64,000 nucleotides of DNA from Acanthosoma haemorrhoidale (GCA_930367205.1 OV884011.1:144023937-144087936), one strand, 5' to 3'; shown: positions 34,059-46,035, counted from the stretch's first letter. Program-made: numbers and translations. The notes: generated by a model not told the origin, from the sequence alone.

Positions 34059-34637
34059 TGTTTGAAATTTCACCAGTTGAAATCGCAACCGGCAAACGAG
34101 GCGACTGATTCGAGAAACTAATTAGCCTGGGGTAATTAGCTATACGTTTGAGTTTTAAGTGGACTGTAATTATTTGAGAGTCTCGTTAGAGAAATGACAA
34201 TATCAAATGTAAACACAGTAATGTAAATTCCTACCTGCTGCGATGTGACGACAGCGTGCGAATCTCCCTTCTTGAACTCCGACAACCTAGAGATTTGGGC
34301 CCAAACTCCAGATTTATCCAAGTCCCGATTCATCCAATAGCTGTCTGCGTTTAATCTGAAATGTCGCCTCTCCAAGACTGCGTAATAGTGAATTGAATAA
34401 TGACTAAATAAAGATAATGGCGTTGAGAATACGCTTGAAAAACAGTGTGAAAAAATGACAACTGTTGAAGACAAAAAAGGACGCTATAGTGAACATGAAG
34501 TTGCCAGTTGAGAGTCAAAAAGTGGGGGAAAAAACTCTGATCGAACCGGCAGGCAGCGCCAGCGTCTGTGATTCACTGAAATACCAAATAGCAAATTCAA
34601 ATTAAATGAAATTAATTTTACGCAAATGGCGTAAACA
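34059..34637 (-). repeat. BEL/Pao 3' LTR (579 bp)
   Basis: It is the direct repeat of 40270-40874. By eye it differs by three substitutions, one 1-bp indel and a 25-bp deletion at the point where the other copy has GAATGGTTTCGGGTAATTAC. That deletion is bounded by a GAAT repeat, as in slippage. A 112-codon ORF is identical in both LTRs only because the LTRs are nearly identical; I do not treat it as a gene. Confidence 0.95.
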
Positions 34638-34655
34638 TACCGCCCACCAAATTAG
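34638..34655 (-). promoter_or_regulatory. BEL/Pao polypurine tract
   Basis: On the minus strand TTTGGTGGGCGGTA abuts the TG that starts the 3' LTR. This is the expected position and composition of the plus-strand primer. Confidence 0.7.
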
Positions 34656-34833
34656 AGCAACTAATTTCCGGGTTAAATGAGAGCTAACACAATTGAAATA
34701 GCGTGATCTACTTGAGAGTTTATGTACATGATTGAGGAAACAAGGAATAATGAGAATGGAAACGTTAAAGGGGAAAAGGTAAAGAAACAGAGGAAAAAAA
34801 AAAAAATGAATAAATGAATGACAACTGTGAAAG

Positions 34834-36516
34834 TTAGGCCTGAGAGTCAAGGGGCACAAGCCGATTGACGGGCCGAACGAATGAACCAGATGGGTTGCGT
34901 ATGGTGACAACCCGTGTCACGCCATCAGCGCCGGGGTGAAGGGATTCTACCCGAGCCATGGGCCAATGAAGAGGAGAAGTTGAGATTCCCTTGATGAAAA
35001 CAACATTGCCAACAGAAATTTCCTTGGAATGACGATTCCATTTATGGCGTTGCATGAGGGTGTTGAGATATTCGTGAGACCAGCGATCCCAAAATTGTCG
35101 GGAGATCTGCGTGATAGCTTTCCATCTTTGGGTGAGTGAACATGATGGCGATGGGGGCATTTCTGGACGGGCTAATAAAGGAGCACCGATTAAGAAATGT
35201 CCAGGGCTGAGGTAATCGGATGCCTCGAGAGGATCTGATGAAAGAGGGCACAAAGGTCGGCTGTTAAGGATGGCTTCAATACGAGCAAAGAAGGTAAAAT
35301 ATTCTTCGGAAGTGAAGCAAGTATCCGCAGTGATACGGCTTAGAATGGTTTTGAAGGACTTGACACCTGCTTCCCAAATACCGCCGAAGTTTGGAGCAGA
35401 TGGAGGGTTAAAATGCCACTGAATGCCTTGGGAACTGAGGTGCGAAGTGATTTCGGATGAATGATCGCGCATAAATACTAAAGCTTCATTTAAGACGCGG
35501 TTGGCGCCAATAAAATTGGTTCCTCGGTCCGACAAAATGGATTGAGGTAGACCGCGACGTGCTATGAAACGATCTAAGGCCGAGAGAAACGCAAAGGTGG
35601 ATAGCTCGGAGGAGAACTCCAGATGCAATGCCTTGGTGGTCAGACACACGAAAAGGCATAAATAACCTTTGGTAATGGGGGCCTTACGCAGTCGAGAAGA
35701 CTTGACGTTGAAAGGGCCAGCATAATCGACGCCCGTGTTGATAAAGGGACGGCCTGGTGTCAGGCGGACCGACGGAAGATCTGACATCAATGGTTGAGGC
35801 GAACGTGCTCTGAACAATTTACATGTGCGGCATGATGAAATTACCGAACGAATCAAACTGCGCAAAGATAGGATCCAATATTCGGATCGAATGTGCGCCA
35901 TACAAGTGGTAGGACCAGCATGAAGGCATGTCAAGTGAGCATGACGTGCTATCAGATATGACAAATGAGCTCGTTTGGGCAGCAATATTGGGTGTTGAGC
36001 TGGATAACGCAACTGAGAACGCGAAAGTCTACCGCCCACCCTAAGAACACCGGCTTGATCCAGAAAAGGGGTTAATGTTTGCAATGACTTGGTGTTTTGT
36101 TGGGTCTGAATACGAGCTATCTCGGCTGAGAAATGGATGGATTGAGTGGAAGTGACATAATATTGCATGGCAGCTTGTAACTCGGAAACCGTAAGGTCAC
36201 CCTAAGTTCGATGCGCTGATGCTGCAATGCGAGCGTTGGTTGAGAAACGCAAGATCCAACCCAGGACTCGACGTGCTCTATTTAATGACGAAAATCGGGT
36301 AAGCAAATCGTGCAGGAAATTGCTGGATGAGACTGCCACCAATGAGACGGGATTGGTATTGCGTAACTCAGGCAGCTGCTCAGTATGAGCTGAGGATGGT
36401 TCAAAGGCGTCAGGCCATGGAATCTGAGGTTGATTGGCGAATTCAGGGCCAGAATACCACAATGTTTGAGAGTCAGGAGTGACAAATTGCTCAGCTGAAA
36501 GACCTCTTGAGGCCAT
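34834..36516 (-). pseudogene. BEL/Pao pol: end of RNase H region and integrase
   Basis: The same frame runs from MASRGLSAEQF (36516) through an in-frame TAG (36202-36204) into a 444-codon open integrase part. In that part, numbered from the Met at 36168: the zinc-binding His/Cys set lies around H76, H83, C113 and C116 (SSCRTC). The catalytic triad is D148 (GVDYAGPF), D214 (LSDRGTNF) and E266 (NFGGIWEAGVKSF), spaced as in BEL/Pao integrases. The DUF1759-family-type C-terminal domain ends PVNRLVPL before the stop. Only the TAG separates it from the upstream part. It integrates cDNA in related active elements. Confidence 0.9.
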
Positions 36517-36574
36517 GTCAGCAGGGTTCTGGTCGGAAGATACATGCGACCAAGAGCGATTAGAAAATGGAATT

Positions 36575-37021
36575 TCATTTACGCGGGAAATGCGATGAGC
36601 AATAAAGGTTTTTAAAAGATGTGGGGAAGTGTTGATACACGAGAGTACGATCTGAGAATCCGAAAATAGACGGACGGACCCTCTGCAAAGGGGAAGGATA
36701 AGAAAATGTCAGCAATGAGCAAATAAGCTCGGACAGCAGCAGAGCTGCACATAACTCCAAACGAGGAATTGACAATGTTTTGAGAGGAGCTACACAAGTT
36801 TTGGCCTTCCAGAGAGTACTGACGCGAGAATGAGTGGTTTCTGAACATAAGTACACTACGGCAGCATAGCCGAGTTGAGATGCGTCGGCGAAGCCGATAA
36901 GGCCTAATGAAGCGTCATTAGGTTGTACGATATGTCGTGGTATACGAAGGCTACCATGAGTGCTCATGTTGTGAGCGAGACGAGACCACGATTGTTGAAG
37001 TGTCTGATTGATGGGTTCATC
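36575..37021 (-). pseudogene. BEL/Pao pol: RNase H-like domain
   Basis: It follows the RT in the same frame after the TAG at 37022-37024. IGFADASQLGYAAVVYL carries the first Asp, and PRLELCAALLL the Glu motif of the Pao-type RNase H. Between about 36690 and 36650 the frame shifts, and the match continues in the frame of SWSHVSSDQNPADMASRGLS, which holds the final acidic residue. The break is one small indel, so the domain is otherwise intact. Confidence 0.85.
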
Positions 37022-39705
37022 CTACGTAAGGCCAGACAACCATAATTGTTGTAGCATAGCTTTTAATGCAAATGTAACTGGAGCTACAAACCCATTAGGG
37101 TCGAAAATTCGCGCAATGTATGAAAGTAAGGAACGCTTTGTACAGGTTCCATCGAAGGGGGTGATACGGAAAATAAATGAGTCGGACGAAGGCTCCCAAT
37201 TAAGACCCAGAATTTTGAGAGTCCGATCGGGGTCTGAAAACAGAAGTGGGCATTCCAAATGGTCATGAGGCAAAGTATGCAGAAGCTCAGGATGGCTGGA
37301 TGACCACTTGCGTAGCTGGAAACCGCCTAAAGCCAATAATTCAGTGAGCTGAGATTGCAAAGAGGCAGCCTCGCTAAGGTTGGAAGCGCCAAAAATAATA
37401 TCATCCACGTACGAGTTATGCATTATAGCATGAGAAGCCATAGGGAAACGGTGGCCTTCATCGTGGACTAGCTGTTGAAGCACTCGTACAGCCAAAAAGG
37501 CTGACGGAGCCATACCGCAAGTGACGGTATTAAGCTGCATTTCTTGAGTAACAGCGCTCTCGCTTGGTTTCCAAAATATGTGCTGATACTGCCGGTGCTC
37601 GGGATGGACGAGAACCTGGCGATACATTTGCTTGATATCGCAGCAAAGGGCAACAGAGTTGAGGCGGAAGTACAAAATGACATGGGAGAGATCTTGTTGC
37701 AGTTTAGGACCCTTGAGGAGTCGCTCGTTCAGCGATACTCCAGTGGAGTCGGGGACTGAAGCATTAAAGACAACACGAATTTTCGGACCTTGATGGGTCT
37801 CTTTGGTTACAATGTGATGGGGAATAACGTACGTTGAAGCAGTGGAGGCAGGTTCCATGTGGCCTGCTGACAGATAGTCAGACATGAACATTTTATATTC
37901 AGCAACAATTGAGCCATGTTTGGCTAAGCGGTGCTCGAGTCGGGATACTGATGCTCGAGCTTGAGTGACGTTGCAGCCCAATGGGGTTGCACTAGGGTGA
38001 AATGGCAATGCGACGGAATATCTGCCGTCAGCATTGCGTCTAAACGTAGAAATGAAATGTTGTTCAGCAACATCATCCAAGGGATTGGAGATGGAGCCTT
38101 GATGGACGGATTCAACGTCCCAAAATGCGGTGAGTTGCTTGTCCACTTCAGTAGTGGATAACAAGGAAATGGTAGAGGGGGTCGGATTCATAATTTGAAT
38201 CGGGCCTACAATGATGTGTCCAAAAATGGTGCCAATGGAAATGGGACCATGCTGAATAGGCCGAATGCCAATTTGAGTTATCAAGCGGGGAAATACGTCA
38301 GCCCCCAATAAAATGTCAATTTTATCGGGACGATGAAAATGAGGATCCGCTAAACGAAGACGGAAGAACCGTTTTAGGTTTTCCTTGGGGATTTCCATGC
38401 TAGGAAGTTGGTGTGCAATGGTGTTGATTACGGCAACACAGAGAGAGAGTCGTTTGTTGTTCAAACGGGAAACCAGTTGGATATTGATCAAACCTGTTGA
38501 CAATGTATCGGAAGAACCTATTCCGGATACAGCCATGTGATTAGGAGAAGTAGGCAAACGCAAGTTTTGCACTATACACTTGTTAATGAAGGACACTTGA
38601 GAACCGGGGTCAATGACACCACGGATGGGATAAATAGAACCAGTACAGTCGGTTATGAAAGCACGAAATGTGCCTAAAAGAGAATGAGCAAGTTCCTGAG
38701 TGGTTGAACGAGCAGCTGAGCATGAAAGCACTATTGGTGCAACACTGGGATTTTCAATTGATACCGATGGAGCTGGAATGGACATGGCAGACGTTGACGG
38801 GGTTGCTATTTGCTGATCCGAATGTAATAACGTGTTATGCCGTTGTGAATGACATTTGCGGCATGATGATGTCGATGTGCATTTGGACCGCAGGTGACCA
38901 CCAAGGCAATTGAAACAACGCTGATTCTTTTTCAGGAGCTCATATCGAGCTGAAATAGGTAATTGCTGAAACTTGCTGCATTGTGACACATGGTGATTGT
39001 GAGAGCAGCAGAAGCAGGAAGCAGGGGCTCTAGCTGAGCGGTTATTAACGCTTGCATGTGACGTCTGAGCAATATACGAATGAGATTTGACAGCAATCCA
39101 AGATTTAACGCTGGGTTCACCAATTAACTGGGTAGTTTCGATGGTTTTGATCTGTTGATTGACAAAATCCAATAAGCTTTGGAAAGTAGGTACAGTGGTG
39201 GAATCATGTTTTAGTTCAAAAGCATGTCGAGATTTAGAATCCAAATTTTTCAGTGCTAATGACACTAGCAAAAAATCGCTCAAATCATCAAGTGCCAAGG
39301 CTTTGAGAGCATTGGCAGAATTTTCGTGAATGGTCATAAAGCCCTTGAGGTCAGACAATGAATTGGATTTGGCAGTGGGAAAGTCGAGTATGCTTTTGAG
39401 GTACATGTGACCAATTTGTCTCGGATTATTGTACCGGGCAGTTAGAGCATCGAATGCCGATTGGTAATTATCTTCGGTTAGATGAAATGAAGCAATGACA
39501 GAAGCAGCTTCATCGATAGTGGATGTTTTAAGATAGTGTAATTTGGCAATATTACTTAACTGCTGGTCGCGATGAACCATGGAATTAAAAAGTGCAAAAA
39601 AATTAGGCCAATCGGACAATTTGCCATTGAATTTAGGAATCTGAATTTTTGGCAGATGTGGATTTGCTACAGATGGAACATTTGCAACTTCAGGGATTGA
39701 TTTCA
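37022..39705 (-). pseudogene. BEL/Pao gag (C-terminal part), protease and reverse transcriptase
   Basis: One long open frame (865 codons from the Met at 39619; the frame is open a little further upstream). Residues 1-170 are the gag capsid-like domain (LSDLKGFM, LALKNLDSK). Cys/His knuckles lie at 202-214 (CFCCSHNHHVSQC) and 235-256 (CFNCLGGHLRSKC). The protease active site is GVIDPGSQVSF with Asp337. RT spans about 560-860 with D661 (CDIKQMY), the box YVDD at 737-740 and LGLNWEP. The catalytic residues I can see are all present. It ends at TAG 37022-37024, in frame with the RNase H beyond. Confidence 0.92.
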
Positions 39706-40139
39706 GCTTTCAATACTGAAGGTTCAGTTTTTTTGAGCTGAAAATATTTAGCTCGGATTGTGTCGATTAATTGCACAAAGGCTACGTAAGGTTGTGTAGT
39801 TTCAACTTGATCAGTAGCTGGCAAATGCAAATTGAATTTTTTTATGAGAAAATTAAATTTCTTGAATTCCTGTTCAATTTCAGGTAAGCGTTCATAGTTG
39901 GCCTTAAGCCGAGGTAAATCGGCTATAGTCATTGTCTTAGCAGAGTCTGATAAAGCAGTTGCAACTGCAAAACTATCATTTCGCTGACTAATAGCTAAAT
40001 CGATTTGTTGTTGTATTTCTTGGGAAGTTGGTGGAGCCATTTTAATGCTATTACTATCAGGAATAAATGGAATTAGTGGATATTTACAGGAAAATATAAA
40101 GGAAATTATGTACAATGAAACAGAAATTCTGAAATTCAA
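39690..40139 (-). pseudogene. BEL/Pao gag N-terminal part
   Basis: 149 codons starting MNFRISVSLYIISF; a second Met at about 40038 (MAPPTSQEIQQQID) begins a helix-rich, Gln/Glu-rich segment more typical of BEL gag starts. It ends at TGA 39690, whereas the downstream gag-pol frame overlaps it in the next frame (IPEVANV.PHLPKIQIPKF). A single frameshift near 39695-39710 therefore separates them. This could be a mutation or a programmed shift; one copy cannot decide. Confidence 0.75.
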
Positions 40140-40244
40140 AGATAATAAATGATAAATGTTGAACTTTTGTTCAAATAAATAAATAAATGTGAATATTGAA
40201 AATTAAATTGAGTATTAATAAAATTAATAGTTGGACAGAATAAT

Positions 40245-40262
40245 CCGGAATACGGAGCACCA
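40245..40262 (-). promoter_or_regulatory. BEL/Pao primer-binding-site-like sequence
   Basis: On the minus strand TGGTGCTCCGTATTCCGG begins seven bases after the end of the 5' LTR. TGG followed by 15 more bases is the form of a tRNA 3'-end complement. I have not assigned the tRNA. Confidence 0.6.
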
Positions 40263-40269
40263 ATAAATT

Positions 40270-40874
40270 TGTTTGAAATTTCACCAGTTGAAATCGCAAC
40301 CGGCAAACGAGGCGACTGATTCGAGAAACTAATTAGCCTGGGGATAATTAGCTATACGTTTGAGTTTTAAGTGGACTGTAATTATTTGAGAGTCTCGTTA
40401 GAGAAATGACAATATCAAATGTAAACACAGTAATGTAAATTCCTACCTGCTGCGATGTGACGACAGCGTGCGAATCTCCCTTCTTGAACTCCGACAACCT
40501 AGAGATTTGGGCCCAAACTCCAGATTTATCCAAGTCCCGATTCATCCAATAGCTGTCTGCGTTTAATCTGAAATGTCGCCTCTCCAAGACTGCGTAATAG
40601 TGAATTGAATAATGACTAAATAAAGATAATGGCGTTGAGAATACGCTTGAAAAACAGTGTGAAAAAATGACAACTGTTGAAGACAAAAAAGGACGCTATA
40701 GTGAACATGAAGTTGCCAGTTGAGAGTCAAAAAGTGGGGGGAAAAACTCTGATCGAGCCGGCAGGCAGCGCCAGCGTCTGTGATTCACTGAAATACCGAA
40801 TGGTTTCGGGTAATTACTTATTGAATAGCAAATTCAAATTAAATGAAATTAATTTTACGCAAATGGCGTAAACA
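40270..40874 (-). repeat. BEL/Pao 5' LTR (605 bp)
   Basis: It is the direct repeat of 34059-34637, and the longer of the two because it lacks the 25-bp deletion. It drives transcription towards lower coordinates. The outer edge is followed by ATGAC, matching the ATGAA on the other side of the element. Confidence 0.95.
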
Positions 40875-41035
40875 ATGACTATATTAGACCGTAAGCGATG
40901 TGAAGGATTACAGGCTGTGTGCTGGTGCGCCGGACCTTGGAGTTTACAAAGAGATATGCGTAAACTGGCATGGGGGATTTAAGGTTCGGGCTTCGTCAGT
41001 ATCCAGCCTTAATCCTCAAGTCGTCGGGATGTAAA
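40875..41035 (+). repeat. 3' LTR remainder of gypsy element 1, displaced by the BEL insertion
   Basis: Read in plus orientation, GTGAAGGATTACAGGCTGTG, TGCGTAAACTGGCATGGGGG and CCAGCCTTAATCC match, in order, the reverse complement of the element 2 LTRs at 48486 and 52702. It ends at CGGGATGTAAA, in the middle of the hairpin that is complete in the other copies. It continues the gypsy element that stops at 34058. Confidence 0.75.
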
Positions 41036-41469
41036 TTATTAAATTTATTAAAATTAATTATTAAAATTTATTCAATAAAATAATTCTGTTCATGGTTCTT
41101 CACATTTTGTGATGTGTATTTCACTAGCACATTTATTCGTATTTAAGTTCTATCATGCCATTAGCCTAACCTAATAAGATGTATCATTTTAATTAAGGAT
41201 ATTAAATAAATGTTTTTTTTTTTAATCTACCTGCCACATTATACCTTTGGAGAATGAAAGATGGACAAAATAATTGATCACGATCAAAGATATTTTCTTT
41301 TTATTCATTTCTAAAATATTACAAATATTAAAAGGGCTTAATGTATTTTGACGTGGGTGGCCACATAATGGTCGGCGTCATAACGCCATGTGGAGCGCGA
41401 GTTATCTAAGTGAGTAGTGGTTATTTATATAGTTTAATTAATTTAGTAGTAATATTATCATACAACCTT

Positions 41470-41625
41470 GTGGACTTGGGGGGCCTCTGGGCTGTTTGTA
41501 AATATTGTATGAATGTGCTAGTGAATGATGAATTGTAAATATGGTATGAATGATAACATTTATCTCAATTACTCATTGCCTAATAAAAGGCAGATTGTAA
41601 TTTTATCTTAATAAAATTGATTGAA
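41470..41625 (+). repeat. Jockey-type LINE 3' end, copy 1 (UTR only)
   Basis: GGCCTCTGGGCTGTTTGTAA, then AATGATGAATTGTAAATATG and AAAGGCAGATTGTAATTTTA are shared with 45930-46010 and 59755-59880. Those copies carry LINE reverse transcriptase just upstream. This one is 5'-truncated to the 3' UTR, the usual result of incomplete target-primed insertion. Confidence 0.75.
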
Positions 41626-41639
41626 ACCGGAATATTATC

Positions 41640-44600
41640 ATTAATTTACCCCTTAGTTTTACAACTGTACAGTCTAGGTAGGCACCAAATAAATAACGCA
41701 GGACATTACATATGATGTGGGATTTTTTCACCAAGCAAGAAGTTTTCAATGTTTAACACATTACTGCTTTTTGAAAAAGCTTTATATTTCAGTAAAACGT
41801 TTCCATCGCTAAAGAAGAAAAATACTACATAAGAGGAGATGAGAACCGTAAGAGGATAAAGTTTCAAAAGACGGCTATACTGCAGTAACAGGAAGCTCCT
41901 CACAAATAGAGGAGAGCTGGTCTAAGGGCGAATGAAGAGAGGGTTAGCAATGATTTGTACTAGAGCTGAACATTTTAATGAAAAACAAACGCAGTTGAAA
42001 TGATGAGGTTCAATGTCAGATACTTAAGTAATTAAATATCAGATAGTTAAGGTCAAAATTTAAATCTTGTAATTTCATTTATATCCATAAAATTTATATT
42101 AGCCCATATATGCTTTAAGTAACAAAAATCTACATAAACTCATTATTTAAAACGTTAGTTGCTCAACCAGAAACATACAAACAGGAGTAGATATCGAATA
42201 AGGAATAAATTTGGCCAAAAATGGTGTGGTGGTTCGGGGTTCAAATTCCCAGATGCAAAGTAAATTTATTTCATGTCCTTAATTAAAAAACAAAGTTGGT
42301 GTCTACCAATAAAAGGCATAAACGGGCTGTCTTTTAAGCAATAAACGGGAAAGTACGGCCTAAATAATTATCTATTTATTGGAATGAAATAAATGTATTT
42401 TACTTCAGAAGGGATTTTCATCTCGAATCAGTTAAACGTACGACTATACAATGTGAGGCCCACCTGAATTATTAAACAATCAAAAATTGTAAGTTATATA
42501 TAGTACGGTTATTTAAATTGTTTTCCATGCTTGAGTAAGTTCTTGAATATAATTATTTTTGGGTTATAACAGGTTTCATAATTCAAATTATAAAAATATA
42601 TGAATGTACATACAATGTAATTAGGTTATCATTTTATTATTATGTTATACATTTAAATGAGATCATTTTCTTTCTTAAATAATGCGGAGACAATAGTTTT
42701 ATAGAATTAAAATACAATTCAAGCCAACATGGTCATTTTCCAAATTATAATAACATAAACCAACAAAAATTAATCATAAATAAAAAAAATACATATTGAA
42801 TGATTTGTGGATGAAAAAATAAAATTATGATAATAATAAAATCAATATTATAAATAAAGGAAAAGAATAAAGTAAATGGTACAAAATAAAAAAATATCGG
42901 CGTTCGGATGTTCTCGTCTGACTCCACTAACTCAGGCATTGCCAAAACATCATTTCCTACTTTCTCTACAGATTGTACCTTTCCATTGGCATTATTTAAT
43001 AATGTTCTTTTTTTTTCGGTAGAGAGTAGCCTTTGTTTTTTATCCGTAAACCATAACAAAATGGCTGTAGTATATCTTGCCATGTATAGTTCTATGAAAG
43101 CTTGAGGCTGGCTTTATAATAAAAAAACACGTTAAACGTGAGCTTGAAAAACGCTTTACTAATCAACCATGTATGTCAACTGTCACGATTAACCCCACGG
43201 TCCATTATGCGGAGATAATTCGACCTGCAACTGTCAAGAACCACTCGCGGCTATAAGTAGCAAAGCCTCGAGACCTGCGCGTTAGAATTTATCCATGACA
43301 GCAAAAACTATTTTATGACACTAAAAACTTTCAAAGTGTCTAGGTTTTCCACATAATTTTCCGTTTTCACGAACACTTTCACTTGTTTTTTAAATTACCA
43401 AGTTGTGGAATAATGAAGAACCCTTAATCTGTTGATATGGGATTGTAATTGTTTTTCACTGGCCTCAACTGGGATATTTATCGATGGAAATAATCTCACT
43501 TTTGTAGGCCAACCAGAGGCTCTTTAAATGTGGGTGCATTGAAATTTATTTAAAGCATTTTAGATTTATATTGCGCTGAAACCCGAATAAAAAATAAAGA
43601 ACTTTTATGAAAGAAGAAAAAGAAAGGAAAATATTCAATGCAAAATGTTATTTGATTGGGTTCAGGGGACATAATGTATAAGAATATATTTATTATTATA
43701 AAAAATTCAATGAATGAACTTATATCTCATTGAATTTCAAATAATTCTATACAGCTGAATCACTTTTTTTATTATATAACAAGAAGAAAGGTCTTATGCC
43801 ATTGTCATCACATGTTTTTTACTGTGCTTCAAAGACTTCTTTAGGCTCACTGAATTAAAAATATGAAATTGAAGGTCAAAAAGGCTAAAGGTGCTGTACC
43901 ACTTGCTAACAGACGATCTAAGACCCATTTAGGCAAATGGAGGACAGCCAAACAAAATACACCTACCGATAGTAGAAAGACTTATCACTTAGTATGTCAG
44001 AAATAACTCTTTTTCCTAAGACTTAAGAATTCCAAACGTACCAGTAATGTACGTAGTAAAGTAAAATTTATTTTATGTAATCAGTTGTGGAGAATAAATA
44101 TTTGTGAAAAAATTTAGCTCCACATTTATAATTGATGAAGGATGAAGATTTCAATTGATCTAAGCCTGCTAAACTTTTAATATAATAACTAAAATCTATC
44201 ATAAGGATCTGTTCATCCTAGGAATAATTAACTGCTCTACCGTAACAGCTCCATATTTAGTTCGCGTTGTGTTCATGCTCAATGCATCTATCGTTTGATC
44301 ACCACTTCATCATTAGTTCTATATAATCTTTTAAGTGGTGCTTAGATTTATTCAGCGTTTGTCTGTACCCGCCTTTTCTGTTAACAAATGGTACCTTCCT
44401 CCTACTCTAACCCATCACTTAATGCAGATAAAGCTGTTCAGCACGCACTCACGCACTTGGTACGGGGAATGATACCAAAGGCAGGGTTATAAATCTCTTC
44501 TCACAAATATTAGAGTTCACAATCCAATAGTAATAATAATCTTTAATTAAAACAACAAATCGTACTGCTTATCTTTAGGGTTTCGATGTTCAAAAGAGAC

Positions 44601-45285
44601 CCTTATGTTTTCCCCCATGGGGTTGTCTTTTCTGCCCGAATACTCTACTTGACGTAGGAAAACATTTTAAGCTGTGGTTTTATTTGATGAACCGACGGCA
44701 TAAATAAATAAAAATGCTTTCAACTTCATAAAAACTATTCAAGTTTCTGTCTAAGTAAGGTACCAACAAATGAATGATTCAACGCATCGATTAATAATAA
44801 CTGGAGTGACCGATGTGAACTGAAGTAACCAAGTATTATCAAACATTAATTAAACGGCCGATTAAAATACTTAATATTTGCAATCAAATGCTCCTCCATT
44901 TCATTATTTTGATGGCCAAAATAATGAAAAAAATGTCACATTTATTCGCCTCTTAAAGCTATGTTTTGTATTATTTTAAATTTGATAAAAAGCTGTGACT
45001 TAAAAACGTTTAAAGGTTGGAAATGGATTATCTTCGGGATAATAAAATAGAATTGTTTCAAATGATGCTTCACAACTTGAGGTCTGGTATTAAAAATGTG
45101 ATCCCTTCTATGTCTCAGTATTTGCAAACAATTACTTTTGTAAGATGACAGACATTAAAAGGAATTAACAGCTAGTTTATCTGATAATGGATGACTCTAA
45201 AATTGTCGTAAATATAAATCCCTGAGTCATAAAAATAAATAAAAGTCATAAAAAACATAGCGCGGGAATGCGTGGGATGGTTGAT
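41640..45285. other. AT-rich region; one unassigned ORF, no supported gene
   Basis: A 112-codon minus ORF (42745-43083) begins MARYTTAILLWFTDKKQRLL. Its first ~65 residues look protein-like, but the rest is low-complexity Phe/Ile from AT-rich DNA. There is no domain and no clear promoter. Near 42235 a GGTTCAAATTCC string resembles a tRNA B box but lacks a correctly spaced A box. Confidence 0.3.
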
Positions 45286-45289
45286 AGGC

Positions 45290-46035
45290 TGACATGGACA
45301 AGATGCTAAAAATACAAGAACTAAACTGACGCTTTGGACAACTGTACAGACTACTTCGAAGGAATCACATCACATCTCTCAATAAAAAATAAATTACTAT
45401 TCTAGAAAGTTATACCTAAGCTAATCTGGACATACGGAATAGAGCTACAGGGGACAGCAAAAAAGTCGAACACTAAGCGCATCCGATCCTTTCAATTAAA
45501 AGTCCTGAGAACCATAGTTAATACCCCTTATTACGTCAGCAACAAAACTGTTCATAACGATCTTAATATGCCCTACGTTCTTGAAATCATCCCTTCCAAG
45601 TTTATGAAATTCCATCGAAAGCTATCCAACCACCCTAATCCCTTAGCTCCTTAATAACTAAGTCTTCCTAGCTTAGTCATTAAACTCCTCCACACATAAA
45701 CACCCTATCATCCCCTCGGAGACTAGCGCGGGAGTGGCCTCATTACCGGCTATAAATATGTGCTAGCGGGAGTCCTGGCAATATTTCTTCAACCATGTCC
45801 TGAGTGAATGTGGCTCTCGCGTTCCTGGTCAGCCCCACTGGCTCATATCTCGTGACGCGGCTGATGGAGAAGAGTGGAGGACTTCCCAAGACTCCGTTTC
45901 CTGTTTCACATGCGAGCGTGATTAACGTCTCTGGGCTGTTTGTAAATACTGTATAAATGAGCGATTGAATGAAGAATTGTAATTGTAAGGGCAGATTGTA
46001 ATTTGATCATAATAATGATTTTCGATTGACTAAAT
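45290..46035 (+). pseudogene. Jockey-type LINE, RT C-terminal fragment and 3' UTR, copy 2
   Basis: Frame pieces read IWTYGIELQGTAKKSNTKRI and LRTIVNTPYYVSNKTVHNDL: the conserved post-thumb segment of Jockey-clade non-LTR reverse transcriptases ('K.iW.YGiqlWG.a..sni..iqr.Qsk.LR.i..aPwyv.n..lh.DL'). A 3' UTR follows in common with 41470 and 59755. Several stops; 5'-truncated. Confidence 0.75.

Larger units (their letters stand above)
34059..40874 (-). mobile_element. BEL/Pao LTR retrotransposon, near full length (6.8 kb)
   Basis: Its two LTRs (34059-34637 and 40270-40874) start TGTTTGAAATTTC and end GGCGTAAACA in plus orientation. The flanking bases are ATGAA on the left and ATGAC on the right, a 5-bp target duplication with one mismatch. 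A primer-binding-like site (40245-40262) and a purine-rich tract (GGTGGGCGGTA) next to the 3' LTR are in place. The coding region runs gag, zinc knuckles, protease, RT, RNase H, integrase in BEL/Pao order with two in-frame TAG codons and two frameshifts. It lies inside the 3' LTR of gypsy element 1. Confidence 0.93.

Noticed and set aside
37961..38913. Plus-strand ORFs over the BEL gag-pol (37544-38913)
   Set aside because: Shadows of the long minus-strand pol frame.
34136..40686. Identical 112-codon ORFs at 34136-34474 and 40348-40686
   Set aside because: Identical only because they lie in the two LTRs of one element; no domain, and LTRs are non-coding in this family.
40677..40871. Plus-strand 64-codon ORF in the BEL LTR
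   Set aside because: Antisense to the element and confined to the LTR.
42225..42265. tRNA-like GGTTCAAATTCC string
   Set aside because: No A box at the right spacing and no cloverleaf; at most a SINE scrap.
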